Positions 11,526 to 22,413 of a stretch of DNA of 64,000 bases are shown one piece after another. The translations under genes were made by a program, and so were the position numbers. The stretch is taken from contig NC_030681.2 in assembly GCF_000004195.4 (NCBI RefSeq), forward strand, positions 90,837,681-90,901,680, written 5' to 3'. Positions within the stretch are counted from its first letter, which is position 1. Every line of letters starts with the position of its first letter. The DNA comes from Xenopus tropicalis. Taxonomy: Eukaryota; Chordata; Amphibia; Anura; Pipidae. Below the pieces are notes generated by a model. That model was given only the letters and a program-made list of their open reading frames with translations. It had not been told where the DNA came from and did not search any database.

Positions 11526-12190
11526 TCTTAAGTTTGCTTATTCTCATTAATGCCAAACAGATGAATACAAAAAAAAATCAAATATGCTCTGCAAGAATGT
11601 TATTTTTTGTTTTTCAAGAGGGTTTTTGTGTTAATGCCATATTGAAAATTTTCCATTCAAGTACACTGAGATATGTGGTCTTTCTGCTCAATGAATGCTG
11701 GGATATTTGAGGGACAATTTTCTGGCCTGCAGGTCTCTGTTGCCAGTGATATTCCAGGCATTTTATTGCCCATTGGTGGAGCAATAAAATGCCTGGTATT
11801 ACATTGTGTGCCATACTCCTGTTTCTGTCATTTAACATTTCATTAAAATGGAGTCACTGAGGAGTAGTAAGGTGGGCACATAGTATGCTTGTTTAGGAGA
11901 TCCCACTGTAACAAAGAAATGAGTTACCAGTCCAGGTGAAAATTCAGGCATGCTTCTAATAGATGCATGTTGCTGATTGCTTTTTAATTAAACTGCAATT
12001 AGTGTAGACATGTGACAGAGTTTTTCACTGCAGCCCCATGCACCACCCCCACAGGAAAAATTTCCTCTTGGTACACTGTGATTATGTAAGTCTTTCATTC
12101 AGTCCTGAGTGACTATTGACTAAAAATCCAGAAAGTTGCTCTTCTGTGCAGCAAAATGCCTGGTATTGCATTGTGTGCCATTCTCTAAAC

Positions 12191-12354
12191 CAGTGGTTCT
12201 CAACCTTCCTAATGCTGCAACCCTTAAATACAGTTCCTCATGTTGTGGTGACCCCCAAACCCTAAATATGTGTTTTCCAAAGGTCTTAGGCGACCCCTGT
12301 AAAGGGGTCATTCAACCACCAAAGTGGTCCCGACCCACAGGCTGAGACCTGCTG
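12191..12354. mobile_element. SPIN-like hAT MITE with 8-bp target duplication
   Basis: The 164-bp unit starts CAGTGGTTCTCAACCTTCC and ends with CCCGACCCACAGGCTGAGAC followed by CTGCTG. Internal phrases CAGTTCCTCATGTTGTGGTG, GTGTTTTCCAAAGGTCTTAG and GCGACCCCTGTAAAGGGGTC match, as I recall it, the nonautonomous SPIN hAT element of vertebrates, with the central part missing. It is flanked by CTCTAAAC (12183-12190) and CTCTAGAC (12355-12362), an 8-bp duplication with one mismatch; CTCTAGAC fits the hAT target preference nTCTAGAn. Confidence 0.8.
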
Positions 12355-12462
12355 CTCTAGACTGTCATTTACTATTTCATTAGAGTGGTCACTGTGGATT
12401 AGTGAGGTGTACATATAGTATACCTGTAAAAGAGACACTACAAAGAGACAAAAAGTCTAACA

Positions 12463-13065
12463 CAGTGATCCCCAACCATTGACTTGCGAGCTGCATGTTA
12501 CTCACTAACACACTGGATGTTGCTCTGAGTAGCCTCAAAGCAGCTGCTGATTCTTGAATTCCTGGCATGGACTCGAGTTTTTGTTGCATAAAAATTCAGG
12601 TGTACTGACAAACAGAACCTCCTGTAGCCTGACTGTTCATATAGGGTATCCCCAACCTTTTTAAAAAGAGTTGGGAAGCAACACAAGCATGGAAAAAAGT
12701 TTCTGGGGCTGCCAATAAGGGCTATAATTGGCTATTTGGTAGCCCCTATTTGGACTGGCAGTCTACAGACAGCTCTGTTTGGCAATTATACTTGTTTTTT
12801 ATGCAACCAAAACTTGCCTCCTTACCAGAAATTCAATAATGGACACCAACTTCGAGGCCACTGGGAGCAACATCCAAGGGGTTGGTGAGCAACATGTTGC
12901 TTAGGAACCACTGGTTGGGGATCACTGATATAGGGGCTACCAGATAGCCAATAAAAGCCCTTATTTGGCACTCCATGAACTTATTTTTTTTAATGCTTGT
13001 GTTGCTCCCCAACTCTTTTTACATTTAATTGTTACTCGTGGGTTTAAAAAAAACAAAAACTTGTG
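12463..13065 (+). mobile_element. hAT-type element (family H), copy 1, interrupted by its own relative
   Basis: Begins CAGTGATCCCCAACC and carries family landmarks (TGGATGTTGCTCTGAGTAGC, then GTTGCATAAAAATTC). It breaks off at ATATAGGG (12639-12646) and resumes at the same octamer (12928-12935) with GCTACCAGATAGCCAATAA and GTGTTGCTCCCCAACTC. The right end is eroded, so the limit near 13065 is approximate. Family H copies elsewhere: 49352-49652 and 52087-52392. Confidence 0.75.
12647..12927 (-). mobile_element. hAT-type element (family H), copy 2, inserted in inverted orientation into copy 1
   Basis: A complete 281-bp copy reading backwards: it starts TATCCCCAACCTTTTT and ends CTGGTTGGGGATCACTG. 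An exact 8-bp duplication ATATAGGG flanks it (12639-12646 and 12928-12935), the signature of hAT transposition. It is therefore younger than the copy it interrupts. Confidence 0.85.
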
Positions 13066-14254
13066 GTGACCCCCTAGCATAAGGTTATGCGCTTGTGTGA
13101 GAATTCAGGGATACCTTTAGTAGATGCATGTTGCAGGACTGATTGCATTTTAAACAGCAGCCCTTCTAGCTGGATGTGGATCTCTGTATGTTGGGACATC
13201 TTTGTTCGGTTGCTGTTCCTGGAAAAGATCTGCTGACCAAAGCACTGTTCTCACAGGCTTATTTCTCCCACCCACTTAAGTTTTTGTAGGGAAGAGATCC
13301 CCAAGACCACCCTTTAGTTGCCAACCCCTATGAATTTTCATTGTGTCCCATTCTGGTACTTTCTCTCCAAGAGGACATTTCTAGCTTCTTGTTTAACACA
13401 AGATGTTTTTTTTTCCTCCTCTCTCAAGGCAGCAATGCACTACCCAACCTTGTATAGTATCTGGCCAATTGGTCCATACATGGTATGGCTGCCTTTCAAT
13501 TGTTCTGCTAATTCAGGTGCTGGCAGATTAGATTTTTAAACATGCCCGATCCCCAGATTGACTGATATCCACAGTGCAGAGATGGGGTCGGCAGGCTGCC
13601 ATGCATGTGCTGAAAATCTTACAAAATGAACTGTGCTTTGTAATGCTGCAAGGTAATGTTATATAGCACAATAAAAAAAATAAATGCATTTTTGTACTTT
13701 TATTATATTACAAGGGGGGAATACAACATAACTACACTATTATTTTGTAGCAAAGTTCTGAATAAAGTCTGCTAAAAATATTTGGTGTATGTCTAATACC
13801 TCTAAAAAGAGCAATATGTAGACTTGCACAGTATTGTTTTCTGATGGGAAAAAGCAGAGGGCTGGCCCGCATCGGAATGACATTTCACCATAAGAACTAC
13901 ATTATGCCTTGCTGATTATAAGGGATTCTGCTGCCCTCTGTTGGTGTTTGCAGTCCCTTGCTTGCATTGCTTCTATTATAAATCTAGCTCTGTACTGTCC
14001 AACTTATTGGACAGGTGACTGGTTATTCCTCATATAGAATGTTTTAGGGCTGGATTCAATTAGGATAAAAATACTTTGGAGGTCCACATCTGGGCCACAG
14101 GCCTCCACCCTGCTCTAGCCTATAATTATTTTTACATTTGTATGTATGTACAGTATACACTTGTTTATATAGTACTACCTGCGCATGCAGCACTGTACAG
14201 CAGGACAGTGAACGTGCCCTCACAGGATTTCCTCTTCTCTTAAGAAAGCGGCGA
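13066..14254. other. Intergenic, no gene recognised
   Basis: No splice-bounded exon or complete element identified. A 73-aa frame at 13318-13539 has no domain character. Possible repeat remnants include CCCCAAGACCACCCTTTAGTTGCC (about 13299-13322), seen only once here. Confidence 0.3.
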
Positions 14255-14670
14255 TTAAGGCTGATGCCACACGAGGCGTTTTTACGCTGCATATTTTCTA
14301 ATTCTCTCAGCGGCTGAAAAATGCCCGATATCATCATCCATAGAAATAACTTGAAAAGACTCGAAGCAAACCACACAATGCGGAAATACGCTAGAAAACG
14401 CCTTAGCACGGATTTTTCAAGCGTTGGCCGAAATACGCCAGTATTTGCACAGCAAGCTATTCCTATGTATACACAAAGGCAGCTGGCATACCTAGCGGAA
14501 ATACGCTGTGTTTTTTACTTTTTCGCACTATTAGCACCATGGAAACGGGATTTGCTACGTCACCAGTACTAGGCTGAAAAACACCATAGTCAGGGGCTGT
14601 GTGGCTTGTACGGCGTTTTTAGGCTGAGGAAATACGCAGCGTAAAAACGCCTTGTGTGGCATCAGCCTAA
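14255..14670. mobile_element. MITE with TTAAGGCTGATGCCACAC termini
   Basis: Left TTAAGGCTGATGCCACACGA and right GTGTGGCATCAGCCTAA are inverted repeats; the next bases (GGCGTTTTTACGCTG and CAGCGTAAAAACGCC) continue the match for over 30 bp. The interior has repeated AAATACGC and GAAAAACG phrases. The element at 24045-24260 (GCTAATGCCACACGTAGCG) looks like a diverged relative. Confidence 0.8.
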
Positions 14671-15224
14671 GGTAGAGATGAAAGAGAGAGCAGTAAATGG
14701 GGAAGGGAGCAGACTGGAATGTGATAGTAAATCTTTGTAGAACCAAACTGAAGGGGCTACAAACACCAAGCACTGCTAAGATTATGTAACACAGCAGTAC
14801 TTAAATGAATGCTGTTTGCTGCAATGCACTCCAGCAGTGCCCTATCATTATTCCTAACTTCATTTTTGAATCTTTTATTAACTGAAAATAGCCGTCATAG
14901 AATAAGGGCTAAGTTAAGAGATTGTTTTGGTTTGATTTAACAATAAACAAAAATCTATATAAATTAACAAATGATATTGATGTCCTAGTATGTGCTATTC
15001 TGTTAAACATTAGCCAGTATCAGCTCTGACTAGAATTGGGCTTGTCCACTGTGAAATTGCGCTAAACCATGGAACATGGCAGGAAAATACCAACATTACA
15101 GTACATAGAGTGTAACTGCACATTCATACTGTGTATGTATATATACATGTAATGCATAGGTTATGGCTATGGGCAATTTTGTAAATACTTGCTTTAAAAT
15201 TTTCAGCCTGCTTTCAATATGGAA

Positions 15225-15515
15225 GTGATATCCATGAGGATATGGCCACACCAGGCCACGTCATATGCAGGCTGAGAAACAGCCCCTATGCTCCGATCAG
15301 CCTACCCCTATGCTTGCACACGAATCAACTGCATCAGCCTGAATGTGGGCACACAGAGTGGATCTTGGCATCAGAATGTATACTTGCACTTTCCAGGTCG
15401 GAAATCTTCTGGGTCGACACAGTGGTCTCAGGTGAGGCATAGGGGTAGGCTGATTGGAGTGCAGGGGCTGATACTTGGTGTGCGTTTATCCGCAGGCCAA
15501 GAGTCAGCTTGGTGT
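15225..15515. mobile_element. Foldback element with imperfect long arms
   Basis: ATCAGCCTACCCCTATGC (15297-15314) is an exact inverted match to GCATAGGGGTAGGCTGAT (15437-15454). The match extends imperfectly outward (CCCCTATGCTCCGATC against TTGGAGTGCAGGGGCT, then ATGCAGGC against GCAGGCC). The ~120-bp centre carries no coding signal. Edges approximate. Not a family I can name. Confidence 0.55.
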
Positions 15516-16363
15516 AGTTGTAGAATGAATTCTAAGGGGCAGTTGACTGCTCAGGCTTGCAAATGGGGTTTAAAAAGCCAAGCATTTGTTTTTTTAAAAG
15601 GAGACATATTGTGTGAAAAACAATAATGTGCCAGTGAAAGGAATGTACTTTAGAAGGAATTTGCTTTAAAAAGGAGTGTTTTGGGGCTGATTTATTAAAA
15701 TTTTTGCAATATCCCTACTAGTACCGTGCATTTGTTCCACTTCCTGCTGCCTCCTTTCCCAATTTGTGCAAAGATGCCAGCAGCACTCAGCACACTGCCC
15801 TATAGAATAAGAACCAATCAGAAGCTTGGCTGACCTGACAGAGAACTGAAGACTTAAAATGTCTTCACATAAAGTGATCTTTTTTAAAGATAATATTAAT
15901 TTATAGCCCAAAGTAAAACCCGCACCACATATCATTCATTATTGCCTACAAAATAGGAGGGGTTTCTAATTATCCTATGTATCTTCTTTAAATACCCTCT
16001 AAAACCCGCCCTGCTTTTTATTTTTGTCAAAAAAAACTTTGATTCTTTTTAAATCTCATTTGGCAGCAAGCCTGAGCAACTGACTGCCAAAAATTCAGGG
16101 GAGTTCTGGAACTCACTTGTTTTCATCTACCCTTGCCTGAACAGGGAGGGAGACTTATAAATCTGCGTTGCTGGCTGCCTACTCCCCCATTTATTTATTA
16201 GTATTGGTCTTCAGTTTACATATGTGCAAGCTGTCTCCTTTCATTGCTAATTAAGTTATGAGGAAGATTTGTTCAAGAATTGTGCTCTAACACCCCATAA
16301 TAGAGAGTGGCACTCAACTGATCGCATTTTATCGAACTGATACATACTGTATATCTACCTTAA

Positions 16364-16847
16364 TACTGTATATACTCGAGTATAAGCCTATCCGAATATA
16401 AGCCGAGGTACCTAAAACTGGAAAAACGTATTGACTCGAGTATAAGCCTAGGGTGGGAAATGCAGCCGCTACTGCTAGGTTTCAATAATCAAAATAAATA
16501 CCAGTAAAATTACATTAATTGAGGCTGATCGTATACTGTTTATTATTTACTGTGCTGTATGTGTTCAACTTCAAATTAATTAATAATAATTAACAGTATT
16601 CACCTGAATTAGCAACTCTGATCACATGATGTGGATATACCTGATCAGTATTGCTAATACCGGTAAATACTATACTTAGGTACCCTGGCGGGAATGGGAA
16701 TCGCTGGCAGCGGGCTTTTGCAGGTCAGACTTTTGTGTGTCCCAAAAAAAGCGTGTATTTCACCCGCCTCGAATATAAGTCGAGGGTGACTTTTCCAGCA
16801 CATTTTGGGTGCTGGAAAACTCAGCTTATACCTGAGTATATACGGTA
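16364..16847. mobile_element. MITE with TATATACTCGAGTATAAGCC termini
   Basis: Left end TACTGTATATACTCGAGTAT and right end CTGAGTATATACGGTA form the inverted repeat. Within the left end the phrase CTCGAGTATAAGCC occurs twice (about 16375-16388 and 16435-16448), and CGAATATAAGTCGAGG appears near the right end. This termini type is a familiar vertebrate repeat. A private AT-rich centre (about 16480-16640) separates the ends. Confidence 0.75.
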
Positions 16848-17174
16848 AGTTTTTTTTAAAAAAAAAAACATTTTTCTTGCTGGAGAGTGTTTAGTCATTG
16901 TGATACAATTCAAACTGCTGGAAATAATTTAGAATACCCTAGTGCAATCAATCTGGCCCTTATTATGTTTAAAGTTCCTTTTCTGCAGGCCATACAGTGT
17001 ATTTCTCATAGCATTAACTATAAGTAATGACTAATATTTCTGGCTAGACTTCATATGCTCAATTACAGCTGGCACAAAAAAGCAATGCTCTTAAAAACTA
17101 TTAAGGAGTCTTATCCAGTTCTATTATCTAAAGCTGTCGATTAGAGTCTTTCAGGCCGATTTAGTAGTCTATCT

Positions 17175-17360
17175 GCCTGTGTATGGGTGACCTCCAACCT
17201 GACCGAAAATTGGGCAGATGATTATTGGGCCAGTTTGTCGCATTGGCTCATTGATGCAGTCCTTGTTCCGACAGCTCATAGTCCTGTCATTGTAATCCAA
17301 TCATCTGGCCCTAGGGCCAAATGATCAAATTAGACTGGTGACACCCACCTTAGGGCGTTA
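17175..17360. mobile_element. MITE remnant related to the TGGCCATACACG family
   Basis: Begins TGTGTATGGGTGACCTCCAA and ends CTGGTGACACCCACCTTAG, an imperfect inverted pair. Interior phrases (GGGCAGATGATT / AATCATCTGGCCC) are also mirrored. The style matches the multi-hairpin element at 44432-44779 and a remnant near 40090-40182. Confidence 0.5.
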
Positions 17361-17381
17361 GGAGAATGATCTTATATATCG

Positions 17382-17681
17382 TAAAGAACATGTCAACCCC
17401 AAAAGTTTTTGCCTAATAAAAGAAAACATAATTCTAAGCAGCTTTTCTATATGAATTTATTAACATTTTTCAGTGCTTTAAAAGTTGTTTGTAAATGTAA
17501 TTGCTATTGAAAGCAGCACTTGCTGAACTCCTGGTTGTTACTTTTTAGACAATGTTGCAAATACCAGTCTCCTCCAGCAAGTCAGGTCTGTCAGTCTGCT
17601 GCCTTGTGTTACATTGTTTTAAGAGTCAAAGCCACCAGGGCAGAGAATAGAAAACTAGATAAACACTGCTTTTCATAACAG

Positions 17682-17730
<49 letters not shown>

Positions 17731-17840
17731 AAAAACTAAAAAAAACATAACAAATATGTAATTAATGTATATTGAAAAGTTGCTTAGAATTTTGTTTTCT
17801 TTTATTAGGCAAAAAATTATATTCTGGGTTGACTTTAAAG
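17382..17840. mobile_element. MITE family T, copy 2, containing a (TA)n microsatellite
   Basis: Left TAAAGAACATGTCAACCCC and right GGGTTGACTTTAAAG are the same termini as 9553-9973, more decayed. Internal order matches copy 1, but a (TA)~23 tract occupies 17683-17729 where copy 1 has only ATATATAC, so the microsatellite expanded inside this copy. Confidence 0.8.
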
Positions 17841-17875
17841 TATCTTATACCGTTTCGGCACCTGTACACAACTGT

Positions 17876-18190
17876 GGAGGGCCTTATTCTGTCAATGGTC
17901 AATTTCGAATTTTTGCCACAATTTGAATTTTTTTGTGCTAAAACATACAAATTTGACTTCAGGTTTCAAATTCAAATGTCCAATATTTATTAAGTGCAAA
18001 AAACTAAAGTAAAACTTCTGCATTGCAGACCCATTGAAAAAGAAGAGTAGCACATTATTTTGCTGCATTTAAGTTATTTTCAAGGTTGAATTTAACTGAA
18101 TTTTTTAAACAAATAAGTACACATTTGAGATTATACAAATTAGAAAAAAAAATAAAAATGCAAAATTCGAATTTTAGTAAATAAGCCTCC
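17876..18190. mobile_element. MITE remnant, GAGGGCCTTATT / AATAAGCCTCC termini
   Basis: GGAGGGCCTTATTCTGTCAA at the left is answered by TTTTAGTAAATAAGCCTCC at the right; AATTTCGAATTT and AAATTCGAATTT repeat the mirrored pattern inside. About 315 bp, AT-rich, no coding capacity. Confidence 0.5.
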
Positions 18191-19834
18191 GTTATTGTGA
18201 CCAGTACAGGATAAACTATTATTTAATTTCTAGGAAAGCCATCTTCTACACGTCTAACTATAGTGTTTGCAAACTTTATTCTGTACAAGGAAACTTTGAC
18301 AGTAGCAATAAACCCAAAACAACAGGTCTAAATGCTTGTGTACCACATTTTTAGATGTTCCTACTTCGCTTCCTATCTTTTAGAGGATATTAGAAGTACT
18401 GGAAAAAGGTTTGTACTATTAGTACTCCATAACTGTGGGGGTCTGCTTCTAGTTACGCCACTGCCCTTGTCCTGCTCAATGCTTCATTTCTTTAAAAAAA
18501 TGCACCAACCTGGGGAATTTTACTTGCAAGCACCGAGCTGCCATTTTCTTTTGTGTCCCGGCTTCCCCAGTACCTAGTGAAGTTGGACATATGCGCAGTA
18601 CAAAGATTGAAGAAAAAGTCCTTTACTGCTCATGCTCTCGCCCAGGGTGGTGCAGAGGATCCTGGGGCACAAAAGAGAATGATGGCACAACACTTGTAAG
18701 TAAAGCATTCTGAGTCAGTGCATTTCTTGAAGAATAGGAGTGCCGTCCTGGGGTAGGAGGTGATTCTACCTGGGGTAGGCTTCCAAGTGATTTTACCTTT
18801 CCTTCTCCTTCAATTAAAATTCATTTTACTTAACTTCAATCTTTTATTATGACTTGTATTAAGTTGTGTTTTTTTTTTAAACTTGGTATCGTAATAAACA
18901 TATTTGTCTCAGAATAAAGGATGAGTACGTTATTCTGAATCATGGTGATCTGGGACTAATGAAACATGGATTCTGGCACATTTGCTGATTCATTGACTCT
19001 TTATGAACATATGCCTATTTTGTGTTCTGAATCATCTAACATATATTACAGACTAAACTTTTAGCTAGTCTCTGAACCACAAAAATGGCACAGGCTGGAT
19101 GTCTGGTGTCTGTAATTGAGGAAATGATTCACTCATGGTCTTTAGGGAAGACCTTAAAAAACATCAGACTCACTTTACAAGGTATGTACAATATCTAAAT
19201 TTTTCAGAATAAAGACATTTAATAGATTTGTAGCAGCAGCAGCAGTAACTTCAGATATTCTACAATGGATGTAAAGTTTACAAATGGGTTTTTGAAAGAT
19301 ACAGAATAGGAACAAAGAAGGGTACAGAAAGGCTTGCTAATGTGACTAATTAGAGCAGAAAAGTAAAAACACCAAAATGCCCTTTGCCAATACATTACAG
19401 ACATGTCCTATAAAGTCTATTGTGCTGTTTTTTTATTAGGTACATGGTATCAGGAGACAGTAGGGGTCGCTCAAAGCAAAGGGGAAGATAATAATGCATT
19501 GTGCGAGTGAGTGAGATCTAAACCTGGACAATTAGAGAAATTCTCAGAGCCTGTTTAAATAAACGCCATACATCTATTCCACCCTAAGTATTTCTCTGTA
19601 CTAAGCACAATTCAGCAAGAAGTTAATTTATAGTGGCTCTTTAATAAATGGCCCCCTGTTGTTTTATTTAGAGATGTTGTTTTCGTCTGTAAGGTTAATA
19701 TTATCTGCGCCCTTTAAAATAATGCTTATATGTATTAATTGTATTACAATGAGTATTGACAAAATACTGGGTATTTTCTTGCTGATCTGTGGCTAAAACA
19801 ATGGAATTCCCAAGCTAGACCCATGGAATAGTAA
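18191..19834. other. Intergenic, no gene recognised
   Basis: The AT-rich sequence shows no exon that I can support. A short CAG/CTG-like run (GCAGCAGCAGCAG, 19233-19245) is too small to matter. The frames in this interval (60-81 aa) show no domain. Confidence 0.3.
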
Positions 19835-20345
19835 GGCTATGGGACCTGTTATCCAGAATGCTCAGGACCTTTGGTTTTCTAGATAAGGGATCTTTCTTTA
19901 ATTTGGATCTCCATGCCTTAAGTCTACTAGAAAAATACCCAATAGGATTGTCTATGAAGATTTTCATTCATCCAGGTCATGGTATATCTAGTATAAATAA
20001 ATTTGAAGCAACTGGACTTGTTTAGTAATCATTGAAGACGTTTCACTACTCATCCGAGCAGCTTCTTCAGTTCAACTGACTGGTATGCTGAGGACTTCCC
20101 ATACCAGTCAGTTGAACTGAAGAAGCTGCTTGGATGAGTAGTGAAACGTCTTCAATGATTACTAAACAAGTCCAGTTGCTTCAAATTTATTTATACTAGA
20201 TATACCCAATAGGATTGTTTTGACTACAATAAAGATTAATTATATCTTAGTTGGGATCACATACAAGGTTGTGTTTTATTTTTACAGAGAAAAAGGAAAT
20301 CATTTTTTAAAATGTGATTTATTTGATTAAAATGGAGTCTATATG
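19835..20345. mobile_element. MITE family V copy split by a palindromic insertion
   Basis: GGCTATGGGACCTGTTATCC marks the left end; GATAAGGGATCTTTC and GGATCTCCATGCC follow. The copy is cut at 19951 and resumes at 20202, continuing to AAAATGGAGTCTAT (about 20329-20342), where it meets the 3' end of the CR1-type LINE. The last ~50 bp of the usual right end are missing. Confidence 0.75.
19952..20201. mobile_element. Near-perfect palindrome with a 17-bp target duplication
   Basis: A 250-bp insertion flanked by exact copies of ATACCCAATAGGATTGT (19935-19951 and 20202-20218). Arms 19983-20087 and 20100-20204 are inverted copies of ~105 bp with one mismatch seen (CATCCGAGC against CATCCAAGC), around a 12-nt loop. 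The last bases of the right arm overlap the duplication. A 31-nt non-palindromic lead (19952-19982) precedes the left arm. A 17-bp duplication fits target-primed retrotransposition better than cut-and-paste. The lead phrase TTTTCATTxxxCCAGGTCATG recurs near 28782-28802. Confidence 0.85.
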
Positions 20346-22413
20346 AGAGTCCATGAAGTTCAACCCTTCCAAGCAAACCCCAGCACACACAAACTTATAC
20401 TGACCTATCTACACTCACATACATAAACCATATATTCCAACATCAAGATTTTAGCATCACAAAAGTGTTGGATACTATGCTTGTTCAATAACTAATCCAA
20501 GCCCTTCTTAAAGGCATTAACAGAATCTGCCATTACAACATCACTAGGAAGGGCATTCCCAAACCCCACTGCCCTCACTGTGAAAAACCACCTACACTGC
20601 TTCAAATGGAAGCTCCGTTTCTCTAATCTAAAGGGGGGGCCTCTGGTGCACTGATCGTTTTTATGGGGAAAAAGAACATTCCCTATCTGTATATAATCTT
20701 TTTCCAGAGAAAACAACCCCAAACTTGACAGTCCAACCTCATAGTTTAAATCTTCCATCCCCTTAACCAGTTTAGTTGCAGTCTCTGCACTCTCTCCAGC
20801 TCATTAATATCCTTCTTAAGGACTGGAGCCCAAAACTGCACCGCATACTCAAGGTGAGGCCTTACCAGGGACCTATAAAGTGGCAAAATTATGTTTTCAT
20901 CCATTGAGCCAATGCCCTTTTTATACAAGACAGCACTTTATTTGCTTTAGTAGCCACAGAATGACACTGCCTGGAATTAGACAACTTGTTATCTACAAAA
21001 ACCAGATCCTTCTCAATTAAGGATACCCCCAACACACTACCATTTAGTGTATAACTTGCATTTATATTATTTCTACCAAAGTGCATAACTTTGCAGTTGT
21101 CAACATTGAACCTCATTTTCCATTTTGCTGCCCAGTTTTAGAGATGTAGCGAAACTCACAAAAAAAGTTCGCGAACCCGTTCGCGAACTTCCGCCAAAAA
21201 GTGCGAACTTTGCGAACCCCATAGACTTCAATGAGAAGGCGAACTTTAAAAACTAGAAAAGCCATTTCTGGCCAGAAAACTGATTTTAAAGTTTTTTAAA
21301 GGGTGCCACAACCTGGACAGTGGCATGCAGGAGGGGGATCAAGGGCAAAAATTTCTCTGAAAAATACGTTGTTGACACAGCGTTGCGTTTTGTGCTGTAA
21401 AGGGCAGAAATCACACTACATTTCTAAACTTGTGTAATAAACTGCTTTAAAACGTCCGGCGTCTACATGCCAATCAAGTCGTGTAAAGGTTACAGCCGGT
21501 TCACATGCAAAGACAAAACGCAGCAGTAGTGGATACGGAATATATTATTGGTGGTGGAAAAACATCGCTCAGGTGATTTTATTGCAATGCAATGTCACTA
21601 CTATGTGTAACGTGTTTGGTGCACTACTATGAATAACAGCAAACAGCACTGGACACATTAAAGAACAGTAAGTTAAATAAATAAAAAAAAAATTAATAAA
21701 AAAAAGTGATCTCTGGTTGGTGCTGGGGGTGAACTACTAGGAGCAGCACACCAGTCCCCAACACAGCTAGACTAATAGCACTGGGCTCTGTAAATTACAG
21801 TAGCAAAGTAAAAAAACACAAATAAAAAAAAAATGATGTGAATGTGTGGTTGGTGCTTAGTGCACTACTATGAGCAGCACACCTGTCTCCAACACACACA
21901 GACGGAGCTGCAGTACACAATGAAAAGAAGAGTAGCAGTAATCAGAAAATAAAAGCAGTCCTTACAAGGACTATTGGGTTACAGCAGATAAGATCAGCAG
22001 GACAGCTGCCCACAGCAGCTACATACAGAGCAGTAGAAAGTAGATTACTAGTCAGCAAAGCTACCTAAACTGTCCCTCAAACCCCTGCACAGCTCTCTCC
22101 CTATGCTAACTCATCAAGCACACACAGGCAGAATGTAAAATGGCTGCTGGGCTTCGGTTTATATATGGAAGGGAGTGGTCCGGGGGTGGTCCAGGAGGGA
22201 GAGCTGCCTGATTGGCTGCCATGTATCTGCTGGCTCTGGGGTGAGAGGTCAAAATTTGACTCCAGCTAAGGCGAACCCAAAATTGCGAACATCGCTAAAA
22301 GTTCGCGAACTTGTGAACACCCGATTTTCGTGCGAATTAGTTCTCCGGCGAACAGTTCGCTACATCTCTACCCAGTTTTCCAATTTTGTCAAATCGCTCT
22401 GCAAACTGGTATT
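20346..22413 (-). mobile_element. CR1-type LINE 3' fragment, interrupted
   Basis: Minus-strand reverse-transcriptase C-terminal sequence of the CR1 group, 5'-truncated near 22413. Reading leftward one sees SLQSDLTKLENWAAKWKM, then FNVDNCKVMHFGRNN (ORF 20889-21116), ILPLYRSLVRPHLEYAVQFW and INELERVQRLQ (ORF 20746-20928), and YEVGLSSLGLFSLEK (ORF 20492-20758). Three frames are needed, so it is frameshifted. The catalytic part of the polymerase is absent. A 1.23-kb insertion at 21139-22370 splits it between ENW and AAKW. Its 3' flank abuts the MITE at 20345. Confidence 0.85.
21139..22370. mobile_element. Nonautonomous 1.23-kb element with TAGAGATGTAGCG termini, 8-bp target duplication
   Basis: Left end TAGAGATGTAGCGAAACTC and right end AACAGTTCGCTACATCTCTA are inverted repeats, with further TTCGCGAAC phrases just inside both ends. 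Exact flanking octamers CCCAGTTT (21131-21138 and 22371-22378) show hAT-like 8-bp target duplication, and removing the element rejoins the LINE reading frame. The interior holds a degenerate direct repeat (TGGTTGGTGCT..ACTACTA.GAGCAGCAC at about 21714-21750 and 21847-21882) and no transposase. Confidence 0.85.

Noticed and set aside
20062..20165. GGATGAGTAGTGAAAC motif resembling a hammerhead ribozyme core (CUGAUGAG..GAAAC) in the palindrome
   Set aside because: The invariant U of CUGAUGA is replaced by G and the intervening stem is too short and unpaired, so it does not meet the hammerhead consensus.
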